Source: Variovorax sp. MHTC-1 (lineage in GTDB: Bacteria; Pseudomonadota; Gammaproteobacteria; Burkholderiales; Burkholderiaceae_C). From it: DNA of 64,000 nucleotides. Each line of letters opens with the position of its first letter. Position 1 is the stretch's first letter. The DNA lies in contig NZ_RWKI01000004.1 in NCBI RefSeq assembly GCF_003984645.1, forward strand, positions 331,078 through 395,077. The letters run 5' to 3'. Positions 43,413 to 54,383 of the stretch are shown here, piece after piece. The notes under the pieces were generated by a model. It was given only the letters and a program-made list of their open reading frames with translations. It was not told where the DNA came from and did no database searches. Position numbers and translations under genes: made by a program.

Positions 43413-44297
43413 ATGGCCGAACGCGAGAGCGCAGATTTCAGGCCCGCACGCGAAACCTCGCTGTGGATCGTCGTCGTCCTCATCGTGCTGGCGCTGGGAG
43501 CCGGCGCGGTCTGGTGGCGCTGGTCGAAGCAGCAAGCTGCGCCAGCGGAAACACCGCCGGTCGCTTCGGCGCCGCAGCCGGATGCACCGGCACCGGCCGC
43601 GGCACCACCTGCCGAACCCACCGAGCCGCAGCATCCGGTCGACGCCGCCGCCGACGCGGACCTGCCCAAGCTCGACGACGCCGATGCGAAGGTACGTTCA
43701 GCGCTGACTGAGCTGCTCGGCGACAAGGCCGTCGCGTCCTTCCTGCACGTCGACGGCTTCGTGCGCCGCTTCGTCGCTACCGTCGACAACCTGCCGCGCG
43801 AGAAGGCGGCCGCGCGCATGTGGCCGGTGCAGCGCACGCCGAGGCGTTTCGAGGTCAGCGGCAGCGAGGGGGCGCAGACCATCAGCCTCGACAACGGCGC
43901 GCGCTACACGCCCTTCGTGCTCTTCGTCGAATTGGTGAACGCGCAGCGCGCTGCGGCGCTCTACGCGAAGCTCTACCCGCTGTTCCAGCACGCGTACGAA
44001 GAACAGGGCTATCCGGGCCGTCACTTCAACGACCGGCTGGTGGCGGTGATCGACCATCTGCTGCAGACGCCCGAGCCCGCCGGGCCGCTGGCGGTGAAGC
44101 TGGTCGAATACAAGGGCGACGAACCTTCCGACCGGCCTTCGACGCACTACGAGTTCGTCGACCCGAAGCTCGAGCACCTCTCGGCGGGGCAGAAGACGCT
44201 GATCCGCACCGGCCTGGTCAATGAACGCCGGCTCAAGGCGAAGCTGCGCGAGCTGCGCGCGCAAATCGCCGGCGGCGCGCTGGCCAAGAAGAACTAG
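43413..44297 (+). CDS. DUF3014 domain membrane-anchored protein
   Basis: A 294-aa protein of the DUF3014 family, function unknown. One membrane helix spans residues ~15-36 (SLWIVVVLIVLALGAGAVWW), followed by a Pro/Ala-rich linker of ~50 residues and a folded periplasmic or cytoplasmic domain (FVRRFVATVDNLPREKAAARMWP, YTPFVLFVELVNAQRAAALY, YEEQGYPGRHFNDRLVAVIDHLL). AAAGGAG lies 7 nt upstream of the ATG. Its TAG stop is part of a CTAG-ended hairpin. The 140 bp before it contain GC-rich inverted repeats but no gene. Confidence 0.82.
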   Translation: MAERESADFRPARETSLWIVVVLIVLALGAGAVWWRWSKQQAAPAETPPVASAPQPDAPAPAAAPPAEPTEPQHPVDAAADADLPKLDDADAKVRSALTELLGDKAVASFLHVDGFVRRFVATVDNLPREKAAARMWPVQRTPRRFEVSGSEGAQTISLDNGARYTPFVLFVELVNAQRAAALYAKLYPLFQHAYEEQGYPGRHFNDRLVAVIDHLLQTPEPAGPLAVKLVEYKGDEPSDRPSTHYEFVDPKLEHLSAGQKTLIRTGLVNERRLKAKLRELRAQIAGGALAKKN

Positions 44298-44323
44298 AGC
44301 CTGTTATTGATAACAGGTCCTAG
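44294..44323. repeat. CTAG-bounded miniature inverted repeat / bidirectional terminator
   Basis: The segment begins and ends with CTAG and contains a perfect 8-bp stem (CCTGTTAT, 2-nt loop, ATAACAGG). The outer sequence CTAGRRYCTGTTA matches the ends of the 265-bp element at 25094-25358. As there, the left CTAG contains the stop of the plus-strand gene (44295-44297) and the right CTAG that of the minus-strand gene (44322-44320). It may be a deletion derivative of the larger element or a shared terminator type. Confidence 0.65.
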
Positions 44324-45606
44324 GAAGGGCTGCCCGAGCAGGCCAGCGCTCGCATCAAGAGCAGCTTGCGCTCGCGCGCATTGCGCGTGAGCGATGCCGC
44401 ATGCTTGAACTCGGCGCATGCCTCGGCCTTGCGGCCCAGCTTGGCGAGCAAGTCGCCGCGCACGCTCGGCAGCAGGTGGTAGCCCAGGAGCCGCGGCTCG
44501 TCGCGCAGCGCATCGACCAGTTCCAGGCCCACGGCCGGTCCGAAGGCCATCGACAGCGCGACCGCGCGATTGAGCTCCACGATCGGCGAGGGCGCGAGCT
44601 GCGACAGCGCTTCGTAGAGCGCGGCGATGCGCGTCCAGTCGGTGTCCTGCGCGGTACGTGCGCGCGCGTGGCAGGCGGCGATCGCGGCCTGCAGCGCATA
44701 GGGACCGAGCGCGCCGCCCAGAGCCTCGGCCCGCGCCAGCGCCGCGAAGCCGCGGCGGATCAGCAGCTGGTCCCAGCGCCCGCGGTTCTGGTCGAGCAGC
44801 AGCACGGGTTCGCCCTCGGCGTCGACGCGCGCGGCCGAGCGCGAGGCCTGGATTTCCATCAGCGCGACCAGGCCGTGCACCTCCGGTTCGTCCGGAACGA
44901 GCTCGGCCAGGATGCGGCCCAGGCGCAGCGCTTCCTCGCACAGCGCGGGGCGCATCCAGTCGTCGCCGGCGGTGGCCGAGTAGCCTTCGTTGAACACCAG
45001 GTAGATCACTTCCAGCACCGAGGCGAGGCGCGCTGCGAGTTCGTCCGCACGCGGTGCCTCGAAGGGCACGCGCGCGGCGGCCAGCGTGCGCTTGGCGCGC
45101 ACGATGCGCTGCGCGATGGTCGGCTCCGGCACGAGGAAGGAGCGCGCGATCTCGTCGGTGGTGAGGCCGCCGATCATGCGCAGGGTCAGCGCCACGCGCG
45201 CCTCGGGCGAGAGCACCGGATGGCAGGCGGTGAACACCAGGCGCAGCAGGTCGTCGCCCACGTCGTCGTCGAGCGCGGCATCGACCGCGTCGGCGAAGTC
45301 GGCCGCCGCCATTTCGTGCTGCGCGTCGATCTCGCGGCTGATCTCGCCCTCCTTGCTCGCATGCAGCTTGCGCCGGCGCAGCAGGTCGAGCGCGCGGTGC
45401 TTGGAAGACTGCATGAGCCACGCGGCGGGGTTGTCCGGCACGCCCTCGCGCGGCCATTGCTCCAGCGCGGCGACCAGCGCGTCCTGTGCCAGCTCCTCGG
45501 CCACGCCGACATCGCGCACCATGCGTGCGAGCGCGCCGATGATCTTTGCAGACTCGATGCGCCAGACGGCGTTGATGGTGCGGTGAATGTCGGCGTCGGT
45601 CGTCAC
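44320..45606 (-). CDS. ECF42-type RNA polymerase sigma factor with C-terminal TPR-like domain (locus 2)
   Basis: A ~428-aa ECF sigma factor. Region 2 is INAVWRIESAKIIGALARMVRDVGVAEELAQDALV, region 4 is LRMIGGLTTDEIARSFLVPEPTIAQRIVRAKRTL, and the long helical extension carries EVIYLVFNEGYSATAGDDW. The architecture is the same as that of the factor at 10666, with clear divergence, so the two probably separated long ago. The start is taken as the GTG at 45606 (VTTDADIH), 10 bp after the preceding DGPF stop; the frame is open further but inside that gene. It ends an operon of four DGPF genes and is probably self-activated. Confidence 0.9.
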   Translation of the reverse strand: MTTDADIHRTINAVWRIESAKIIGALARMVRDVGVAEELAQDALVAALEQWPREGVPDNPAAWLMQSSKHRALDLLRRRKLHASKEGEISREIDAQHEMAAADFADAVDAALDDDVGDDLLRLVFTACHPVLSPEARVALTLRMIGGLTTDEIARSFLVPEPTIAQRIVRAKRTLAAARVPFEAPRADELAARLASVLEVIYLVFNEGYSATAGDDWMRPALCEEALRLGRILAELVPDEPEVHGLVALMEIQASRSAARVDAEGEPVLLLDQNRGRWDQLLIRRGFAALARAEALGGALGPYALQAAIAACHARARTAQDTDWTRIAALYEALSQLAPSPIVELNRAVALSMAFGPAVGLELVDALRDEPRLLGYHLLPSVRGDLLAKLGRKAEACAEFKHAASLTRNARERKLLLMRALACSGSPS

Positions 45607-45616
45607 GGGAGTCGTC

Positions 45617-46024
45617 TCAACGCTTCTGCATCTCGGTGAAGCCCTTGGCGGCCTTCTGCACATCGGGCGGGAAGTCCTCCATCTCCTGCACCTGGCGGAT
45701 CTCGATGGTCTCGTTCTCCGACGCCGGACAGCGCGAGGCCCAGGCGATCGCCTCTTCCTGCGACTTCACATCGATCATCCAGTAGCCGCCCAGCACTTCC
45801 TTGGCCTCGGCGAAGGGGCCGTCCGTCACCTTGGGCTTGCCGGCGGGGAAGCTGACGCGGGCGCCCTCGGAGGGCGGGCGCAGGCCGTCGAGCGTGATCA
45901 GCACGCCGGCGTCCTTCAGCGCCTTGTTGTATTTCATCATCGCCTCGACGGCCTTGGCATCGGGCATGGTGCCGGGCGGCGCGCTCTCGTAGCCCTTGGG
46001 GATCATCAGCATCATGAATCGCAT
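45617..46024 (-). CDS. DGPF-motif / YCII-related protein (locus 2, proximal to sigma)
   Basis: A 135-aa YCII/DGPF protein, beginning MRFMMLMIPKGYESAPPG and carrying KPKVTDGPFAEAKEVLGGYWMIDVKS. An AAGGAGA box precedes the ATG. It has a C-terminal extension (FPPDVQKAAKGFTEMQKR) beyond the barrel. A copy of the ECF42-type promoter element lies 53 bp upstream, so this gene and the sigma gene can be transcribed without the three upstream DGPF genes. Confidence 0.88.
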   Translation of the reverse strand: MRFMMLMIPKGYESAPPGTMPDAKAVEAMMKYNKALKDAGVLITLDGLRPPSEGARVSFPAGKPKVTDGPFAEAKEVLGGYWMIDVKSQEEAIAWASRCPASENETIEIRQVQEMEDFPPDVQKAAKGFTEMQKR

Positions 46025-46076
46025 GTCAGTCTCCTTGCGGTTGGGGTAGAAGAGCCGGGTTGCGTGGCTCTCTCTT

Positions 46077-46107
46077 GAACGTCGAAGCACGGACGCCGGA
46101 ATCGACA
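46077..46107 (-). promoter_or_regulatory. Candidate ECF42 promoter, internal to locus 2
   Basis: Read on the minus strand, TGTCGAT, 15 nt, TCGACGTTC occupies the 114-bp gap between two DGPF genes. The -10-like half is followed about 50 nt later by the DGPF start. It matches the site at 47823-47853 in both half-sites, spacing and several spacer positions, and that at 11951 in the half-sites and spacing. It would drive the DGPF-sigma pair and give positive feedback on the sigma gene. Confidence 0.68.
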
Positions 46108-46138
46108 AGACCTTCAGGAATTCTTCTTCAGCGCCGCG

Positions 46139-46834
46139 TCATGGCTGTGCCACCGGGCGAATCTCGACCTCGGGCCGTGCCTGCGCATAGGGATAGCGAT
46201 GGACCCAGGCGATCGCCTCGTCCAGCGAATCGGCCTGGATCAGCCAGAAGCCCGCGACCAGTTCCTTCGCTTCCGCGAAAGGCCCGTCCATCACGTTCGA
46301 CCTTCCGCCTGCGAACTTGACGCGTGTGCTGCTGGCGGTCGAGCGCAGTCCGTCGCCAGCCAGCAGCAGGCCGGCCTTCACGCCTTCGTCGTTGCGCCGC
46401 GCCATGGCCGCCAGCCGCACCGGGTCGCTGGGCGCCTCGGCTTCGGTGTCCGCATCGGCCTTCAGCAGGATCAGGAAGCGCGGCTTGGTCGCGGCGACCG
46501 AGGGATCGACCCCAGGCAGCCCGCCTGCGCAGCCGGTCTCGCGGATCTCGAACTCGGCTTCGGCATCGCCGACTGGCGCGTCGCGCAGCCAGTCGACCGC
46601 AGCCTGGCGCGAGTCGGCCTCCACGATGGCGAGGCCGGCGACCACTTGGGTCGATTCGGTGAACGGCCCCGGGGCCTGCCGCGGCCCTTCATCCGCGAAG
46701 CTGATGCGCACGCCGGCGGCGCTGGGCTGCAGCTCGGTGCTTTGGTGCAGCACGATGCCGGACGCAGGGGAAAGAGGAGGAAAAAGGCCGGCCTCGCTGT
46801 GCGGGCCGGCTTTGCGCAGGATCACATATCTCAT
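46139..46834 (-). CDS. Tandem double-domain DGPF / YCII-related protein
   Basis: A 231-aa fusion of two YCII-type domains. The first (residues ~1-105) starts MRYVILRKAGPHSEAGLF and has a degenerate motif, RQAPGPFTESTQVVAG, with Ala-Pro in place of the aspartate. The second (from KPRFLILLKADADTEAE) has the normal SNVMDGPFAEAKELVAGFWLIQ. The fused form would carry within one chain the two barrels that normally dimerise, with one site probably inactive. It lies 50 bp after the preceding DGPF gene, and both are transcribed leftward. Confidence 0.85.
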   Translation of the reverse strand: MRYVILRKAGPHSEAGLFPPLSPASGIVLHQSTELQPSAAGVRISFADEGPRQAPGPFTESTQVVAGLAIVEADSRQAAVDWLRDAPVGDAEAEFEIRETGCAGGLPGVDPSVAATKPRFLILLKADADTEAEAPSDPVRLAAMARRNDEGVKAGLLLAGDGLRSTASSTRVKFAGGRSNVMDGPFAEAKELVAGFWLIQADSLDEAIAWVHRYPYAQARPEVEIRPVAQP

Positions 46835-46884
46835 CCGATGCAGTCCTTGTCGAGGAGCCGCAAGGATATAGCGTCGAGACCGCG

Positions 46885-47325
46885 TCAGCTTCCGCCCGAA
46901 GCGCGCTTCCCGGCCGCTTCGCGCAGCCACTCTTCGTGCTTGCGCATCTCGGGCGTGAACTCGGCGCCGAAGTCCTCGGCCTCATAGACCTGCCGGATCT
47001 CGATCTCGACGTTGCCGCCGCCGTCGATCGGCGGCCAGCGCTTGACCCACTCGATCGCCTCCTCGCGCGACTTCACCTGCATCAGGCTGAAGCCGGCGAC
47101 CAGCTCCTTGGCCTCGGCAAAGGGGCCGTCGATCACCGCCGGCTTGCCGTTGCTGAACTTGACGCGCGCACCCTTGGCGCTGGGCTGCAGGCCCATGCCG
47201 TCGAGCATCACGCCGGCCTTGATCATCTCCTCGTTGTACTTGAGCATGTCGGTGACCAGCTGCTCGGTCGGCATCATGCCGGCTTCGGTATCCGGATCGG
47301 CTTTGCGAATGACCACGAATTTCAT
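46885..47325 (-). CDS. DGPF-motif / YCII-related protein (locus 2, third)
   Basis: A 146-aa YCII/DGPF protein with MKFVVIRKADPDTEAGMMPTEQ, then KPAVIDGPFAEAKELVAGFSLMQVKS and IEIRQVYEAEDFGAEFTPEMRKHEEWL. The charged C-terminal helix EDFGAEFTPE is shared almost exactly with the next upstream gene, so the two are recent duplicates. A GAGGAG box lies upstream, and the gap to the upstream gene is only 11 bp. Confidence 0.88.
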   Translation of the reverse strand: MKFVVIRKADPDTEAGMMPTEQLVTDMLKYNEEMIKAGVMLDGMGLQPSAKGARVKFSNGKPAVIDGPFAEAKELVAGFSLMQVKSREEAIEWVKRWPPIDGGGNVEIEIRQVYEAEDFGAEFTPEMRKHEEWLREAAGKRASGGS

Positions 47326-47336
47326 CGCGGGTCTCC

Positions 47337-47765
47337 TCAGGAGGACTTGCGGTTCTTTTCCGCTTCGGCCATCACGCGCTTTTCCTGCTCGCGCAGCTCC
47401 GGCGTGAACTCGGCGCCGAAGTCCTCCATCTCGAAGACCTGGCGCAGCTCGAGCTCTTCGTTGTCGGTGAAGGGTGCGCGCTTGAGCCATTCGATCGCTT
47501 CGTCCTTCGAGCGCACTTGCCACAGCCAGAAGCCGGCAATCAGCTCCTTGGTTTCGCTGAAGGGCCCGTCGATCACCGTGCGCTGCTTGCCTTCGAACCG
47601 CACCCGCGCGCCTTTCGAGCTCGGCTGGAGGCCCTCGCCGGCGAGCATCACGCCGGCCTTCACGAGCTCTTCGTTGTACTTGCCCATTTCGGTGAGCATC
47701 TGCTGGGTCGGCATCACGCCGGCTTCCGAATCCTTGTTCGCTTTCACAATGACCATGAATCGCAT
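47337..47765 (-). CDS. DGPF-motif / YCII-related protein (locus 2, first)
   Basis: A 142-aa YCII/DGPF protein with MRFMVIVKANKDSEAGVMPTQQ, KQRTVIDGPFSETKELIAGFWLW, and the C-terminal helix MEDFGAEFTPELREQEKRV. It is the promoter-proximal gene of the second ECF42 operon; an ECF42-type promoter element lies 57 bp upstream. Together with the double-domain protein, the operon encodes five DGPF domains before the sigma gene. Confidence 0.88.
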   Translation of the reverse strand: MRFMVIVKANKDSEAGVMPTQQMLTEMGKYNEELVKAGVMLAGEGLQPSSKGARVRFEGKQRTVIDGPFSETKELIAGFWLWQVRSKDEAIEWLKRAPFTDNEELELRQVFEMEDFGAEFTPELREQEKRVMAEAEKNRKSS

Positions 47766-47822
47766 GTCGTTCTCCTGAAAAAAAGGTTGAGTCGGGGTCG
47801 AGCTTTTTCGTCGGCTCTGTCA

Positions 47823-47853
47823 GGACGTCGAAGCAGCGCAGCCCGGATCGACA
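47823..47853 (-). promoter_or_regulatory. Candidate ECF42 promoter at the head of locus 2
   Basis: On the minus strand TGTCGAT, 15 nt, TCGACGTCC is found 57 bp upstream of the first DGPF gene, in the 132-bp gap to the NAD(P)HX dehydratase gene. Half-sites and spacing equal those at 46077-46107 and 11951-11977. It is the best candidate for the main promoter of the second locus. Confidence 0.7.
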
Positions 47854-47897
47854 TCTTCCGGCAGCCTGGTTGTAAATATTTGTTTCTCACTGTCCGC

Positions 47898-48779
47898 TCA
47901 GCGTTGGCCGATCGACTCGATCAGTGCCGGCACCTCCGCCGCCAGTTCGCGCGCGAGATAGCCCAAGGGGCCGAAGCGGCCGGCCAGTGCGTCGCCGGCG
48001 CGCGCATGCATCAGCACGCCCCAGCCGGCGGCCCGCACCAGCGGCAGGCCGCGAGCCGCGAAGCCGCCGATCAGGCCGGCCAGCATGTCGCCGGAGCCGG
48101 AGGTCGCAAGGCCCGGCGAACCGCCGTCGAAGCGCCAGGCGCGGCCGTCGGGCTGCACGATGAAGGTGGTGGCGCCTTTCTGCACGATGCAGGCGTTCCA
48201 GCGCCGGGCGGCTTCGCGCGCCACGAGGAGCGGGTCCTCGACAACCGCGTCCTTTGCCAAGCCGCTCAGGTGGGCCATCTCGCCGGCGTGCGGCGTCAGC
48301 AGCACCGGCTGGTCGAAGGCGCCGTCGCGCACCACCGCCATCGCGACCGCGTCGATCACGATCGCGCTGTCGCGAAACAGCGCAAGCAGCCGGCGCACGA
48401 AGGCCGCGCTGCGCTTCTCGTCGCGCATGCCCGGACCGAGCACCACGGCGGACGTGCTTTCGGCCAGCGGTGCCAGCGCCTCGCAGCCGCGCGCATCGAA
48501 GCCGCCGCCGCGCGTTTCCGGCAAAGCGATCACGCGCGATTCGGGAATCGCCAGCGCCAGGCCCTGCGCAATGCAGCGCGGCGCGGCGATGGTGAGCTTG
48601 CCGGCGCCGGTGCGCAGTGCGGCGGTGCCGGCGAGCAGGGCGGCGCCGGGCGTCTCGCCGCTGCCCGCGACCACCAGCACGCGCCCGCGGCTTTCCTTGT
48701 CGGCATCGTTGCCCGGGTGGGGCAGCGGCCAGCGCGCCAGGGTGGCCTCGGTCAGGGCTGTGGCACGAGAGGGGGCCAT
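47898..48779 (-). CDS. nnrD: ADP-dependent NAD(P)H-hydrate dehydratase
   Basis: A 293-aa ribokinase-like enzyme (YjeF C-terminal/CARKD family) that restores damaged NAD(P)H hydrate to NAD(P)H at the expense of ADP. Family motifs are RVLVVAGSGETPGAALLAGTAALRTGAGKLTIA, VVLGPGMRD, VLLTPHAGEMAHL and the catalytic GLATSGSGDMLAGLIGGF. The epimerase (YjeF N-terminal) domain, fused in many bacteria, is absent here and would have to be encoded elsewhere. It follows the histidine phosphatase gene by 16 bp. Confidence 0.92.
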   Translation of the reverse strand: MAPSRATALTEATLARWPLPHPGNDADKESRGRVLVVAGSGETPGAALLAGTAALRTGAGKLTIAAPRCIAQGLALAIPESRVIALPETRGGGFDARGCEALAPLAESTSAVVLGPGMRDEKRSAAFVRRLLALFRDSAIVIDAVAMAVVRDGAFDQPVLLTPHAGEMAHLSGLAKDAVVEDPLLVAREAARRWNACIVQKGATTFIVQPDGRAWRFDGGSPGLATSGSGDMLAGLIGGFAARGLPLVRAAGWGVLMHARAGDALAGRFGPLGYLARELAAEVPALIESIGQR

Positions 48780-48795
48780 GGCGCGGACAGGGCGC

Positions 48796-49563
48796 TCAGG
48801 GCTTGGGCGCGGCAGGCTGGTCGGGCGCGCTGGTCACCGGCGTCGCAGCCTCGCGCAGCGGTGCGAGGAAGTTCACGAGGTCGAGCCGCATGACGGCGTC
48901 TTCGTCCTGCCGCCGCTCGGCGCGGTAGGAGGTGACGGCGCAGTTGGGCACGTCGCCCTGGCGGTCGATCTCGAGGATCTTCTGCTCGTCCATCTGTTCG
49001 AGCAGGTAGCGCATGCAGTTGACGGTGACCTGGTGCGCCACCACCAGCACGCGCCGGTCCGCGTATTCGCGCGTCACCATCTCGAGCAGGCTGCGCAGCC
49101 TGAGGATCACGTCGCACCAGCTTTCGCCGCCGGGCGGGCGGAAGTAGAACTTGCCCACGTGCACGCGCTGTTCGTTGAGCTCGGGATGCTTCTGCCGGAT
49201 GCCGAGCTTGGTCAGGCGGTCGAGGATGCCGAATTCCTTCTCGCGCAGGCGCTCGTCCACACGCAGCTTGGCCACGGTGTCGGACAGCCTGCTGCCCTCG
49301 GCGACGAGGCGTGCGGTCTCGCGGGCACGCAGGTAGGTCGAACACAAGATCACCTCGGGCTGCTCGCCGGCCGGCAGCTTCGCGAACCAGTCGCCCAGTG
49401 CGACGGACTGCGCCACGCCGAGCTCCGACAGCGGCACGTCGATGTCGCGCCAGGCCAGGTCGATCAGCGCCAGCCCGCCGGCTTCCGCGGCGTCGCGCGC
49501 CAGATTGCCAGCGCTCTGACCGTGGCGCACGATCCAGAGGGTTTGCGGCCAGTTGGATTGCAT
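48796..49563 (-). CDS. Histidine phosphatase (phosphoglycerate-mutase-like) family protein
   Basis: A 255-aa member of the histidine phosphatase superfamily. The RHG motif is TLWIVRHGQSAGNLARD with the phosphorylated His near residue 13. YLRARETARLVAEG, ERLREKEFGILDRL and VVAHQVTVNCMRYLL carry the second His and the acid. The protein is longer than SixA or PhoE types, and its C-terminal part (YRAERRQDEDAVMRLDLVNF) suggests a dedicated phosphatase. Substrate unknown. It is transcribed with nnrD, and gcvP ends 78 bp upstream. Confidence 0.86.
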   Translation of the reverse strand: MQSNWPQTLWIVRHGQSAGNLARDAAEAGGLALIDLAWRDIDVPLSELGVAQSVALGDWFAKLPAGEQPEVILCSTYLRARETARLVAEGSRLSDTVAKLRVDERLREKEFGILDRLTKLGIRQKHPELNEQRVHVGKFYFRPPGGESWCDVILRLRSLLEMVTREYADRRVLVVAHQVTVNCMRYLLEQMDEQKILEIDRQGDVPNCAVTSYRAERRQDEDAVMRLDLVNFLAPLREAATPVTSAPDQPAAPKP

Positions 49564-49641
49564 GGGAGCGCCGATGATAGGAAGCGCTCCAGGCCCGGGC
49601 CGTAGGCCGAAGCCTATTCGCCGGGCGCGCCGCGGGCCTCT

Positions 49642-52536
<2,895 letters not shown>

Positions 52537-52549
52537 TGGCGTGTTCGGT

Positions 52550-52924
52550 TCAGTTTTCGTCGGCGAATTTCTGGTACGTGGTGGCGTCGAGCAAGGCATC
52601 GAGCTGCGAGGCGTCGCTGATCTTCACCTTGAAGAACCAGCCCTCGGTTTCGGGCGCGCTGTTGGCCAGCGAAGGGTCGGCGCGCAGCGCCTCGTTGACT
52701 TCGGTGATCTCGCCCGTGATGGGCATGAACACGTCGGCCGCGGCCTTGACCGACTCGACCACGCCGGCGACGTCGCCCTGGCTGTAGCTCTTGCCGACTT
52801 CCGGCAGGTCGACGAAAACCACGTCGCCCAGCGCGTCCTGCGCGTGGACCGTGATGCCGACGGTCGCGATGGCGCCGTCGGCGGCCTGGACCCACTCGTG
52901 GTCCCTGGTGTATTTGATGGTCAT
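52550..52924 (-). CDS. gcvH: Glycine cleavage system H protein
   Basis: A 124-aa lipoyl carrier that shuttles the methylamine group between GcvP and GcvT. It has [23 protein letters not shown] at the N-terminus and the lipoyl attachment lysine in [20 protein letters not shown] (Lys60). It is separated from gcvT by 244 bp that contain two tandem hairpin repeats, unusual spacing for an operon whose genes are needed in set ratio. Confidence 0.97.
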   Translation of the reverse strand: MTIKYTRDHEWVQAADGAIATVGITVHAQDALGDVVFVDLPEVGKSYSQGDVAGVVESVKAAADVFMPITGEITEVNEALRADPSLANSAPETEGWFFKVKISDASQLDALLDATTYQKFADEN

Positions 52925-52966
52925 GAAGAAGCTCCTACAAAAAGTGATGACGGTTCGTATCGATTC

Positions 52967-53160
52967 GGGGAACACCGCGGAACCGGCTTCGCCGGGCCGC
53001 TGGTGTTGCCCCCGGCGAGGGGGAAGGCGCGCGCGACACGAAGTGCGCGAAGCCTGGGGGAGAGCAACAAGCCTTCGCGGAACCGGCTTCGCCGGGCCGC
53101 TGGTGTTGCCCCCGGCGAGGGGGTGGCGTAGCGACACGAAGTGCGCGAAGCCTGGGGGAG
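52967..53160 (-). repeat. Two tandem ~95-bp hairpin repeats between gcvT and gcvH
   Basis: Copy 1 (52967-53062) and copy 2 (53076-53160) share GCGGAACCGGCTTCGCCGGGCCGC, TGGTGTTGCCCCCGGCGAGG, GACACGAAGTGCGCGAAG and CCTGGGGGAG, with differences only in the short segment after GAGGGGG. A third copy is at 19430-19524. Each can form two stable hairpins in RNA and could attenuate or protect parts of the gcv transcript. Confidence 0.8.
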
Positions 53161-53168
53161 TACTCATA

Positions 53169-54353
53169 TCAGCCGCGGTAGTAGCGGGCGGGGACGAAAG
53201 GCATGGTGCTCACCTCCATCGGCACCGGCTTGCCGCGCACGATGGCCTGGATGCGGGTGCCGGGCTCTGCATAGGCGAGCGCGACGTAGGCCATTGCGAC
53301 CGGCCGGTCGACCGTGGGGCCCAGCAGGCCGCTGGTCACCTGGCCGATGGGCACGCCCTCGAAGGATTCGAGCAAGCTGCCGTCGCGCACCGGCACGCGC
53401 TCCAGCGCCACCAGGCCGACACGCTTGCGCTTGAGCGTGTGATGGTCCAGGTGGCCTGCGGCGCCATTCGCCGCCGTGAGTTGCGCCAGCACCTTGGCCG
53501 CGCCCGGAAAGCCGCCTTCGCGCGCGCCGCCTGCGCGCCGCACCTTCTGGATCGCCCAGTTGAGCGAGGCCTCGACCGGCGTGGTGGTCTCGTCGATGTC
53601 GTTTCCGTAGAGGCACAGCCCCGCTTCGAGCCGCAGCGAATTGCGCGCGCCCAGGCCGATGGGTTTGACCTCGGGCTGGGCAAGCAGTAGCCGCGCGAGC
53701 GCCTCGGCATCCTTGGCGGGCACCGAGATCTCGAAGCCGTCTTCGCCGGTGTAGCCGCTGCGCGTGGCGAAGGCGGCGATGCCGCCGATCTGCACCGCTC
53801 CGCCGGTCATGAAGACGAAGCGCTCGATGCCGGGCGCGAGGCGCGCCAGTGCGGTCACGGCCTGCGGGCCCTGCAGCGCCAGCAGGGCGTGGCCGGGCAT
53901 CGGCAGCACCTGGCAGCGCGCGCCGATCTTCGCCTGCACGTGCGCGATGTCGGCCGCTTTGCAGGCGCCGTTGACGATCACGAACAGCGAGTCGTGGCCT
54001 TCGTTGAAGAACATCAGGTCGTCGAGGATGCCGCCTTCGTCGTTCAGGAGCAGCCCGTAGCGCTGCTTGCCGGGGGCCAGGCCGATCACGTCGACCGGCA
54101 TCAGGCTCTCGAAGGCGGCAGCGGCATCGGGGCCGACGAGGCGCAGCTGGCCCATGTGGGAAATGTCGAACAGGCCGGCGGCCTCGCGCGTGTGCTTGTG
54201 CTCGGCCATCAGGCCCGCGGGGTACTGCACCGGCATCGAATAGCCCGCGAAGGGCACCATGCGGGCGCCGAGCGCCATGTGCAAGTCGTAGAGCGGGGTC
54301 TTTTGCAGATCGTCGGGTGCGGAGGCCAAGGCACTCTCCAAAGGGGCAGTCAA
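53169..54353 (-). CDS. gcvT: Aminomethyltransferase, T-protein of the glycine cleavage system
   Basis: A 394-aa T-protein that transfers the methylene group from GcvH to tetrahydrofolate and releases ammonia. It has LYDLHMALGARMVPFAGYSMPVQY, AGLFDISHMGQLRLVGPDA, the folate region YGLLLNDEGGILDDLMFF and the C-terminal RVGLVALERVPVRDGSLLE. Length is slightly above the usual ~365 residues. It is the first gene after the tandem glycine riboswitch. Confidence 0.96.
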   Translation of the reverse strand: MTAPLESALASAPDDLQKTPLYDLHMALGARMVPFAGYSMPVQYPAGLMAEHKHTREAAGLFDISHMGQLRLVGPDAAAAFESLMPVDVIGLAPGKQRYGLLLNDEGGILDDLMFFNEGHDSLFVIVNGACKAADIAHVQAKIGARCQVLPMPGHALLALQGPQAVTALARLAPGIERFVFMTGGAVQIGGIAAFATRSGYTGEDGFEISVPAKDAEALARLLLAQPEVKPIGLGARNSLRLEAGLCLYGNDIDETTTPVEASLNWAIQKVRRAGGAREGGFPGAAKVLAQLTAANGAAGHLDHHTLKRKRVGLVALERVPVRDGSLLESFEGVPIGQVTSGLLGPTVDRPVAMAYVALAYAEPGTRIQAIVRGKPVPMEVSTMPFVPARYYRG

Positions 54354-54383
54354 GTTCCATGACGCTTATGCCATGGGCCACCC

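Noticed and set aside
46835..46884. A fourth possible ECF42 promoter before the double-domain DGPF gene (TGTCGAG and TCGAGAC)
   Set aside because: The two halves are 19 nt apart instead of 15, and the TGTCGA block is on the plus strand, facing away from the gene.
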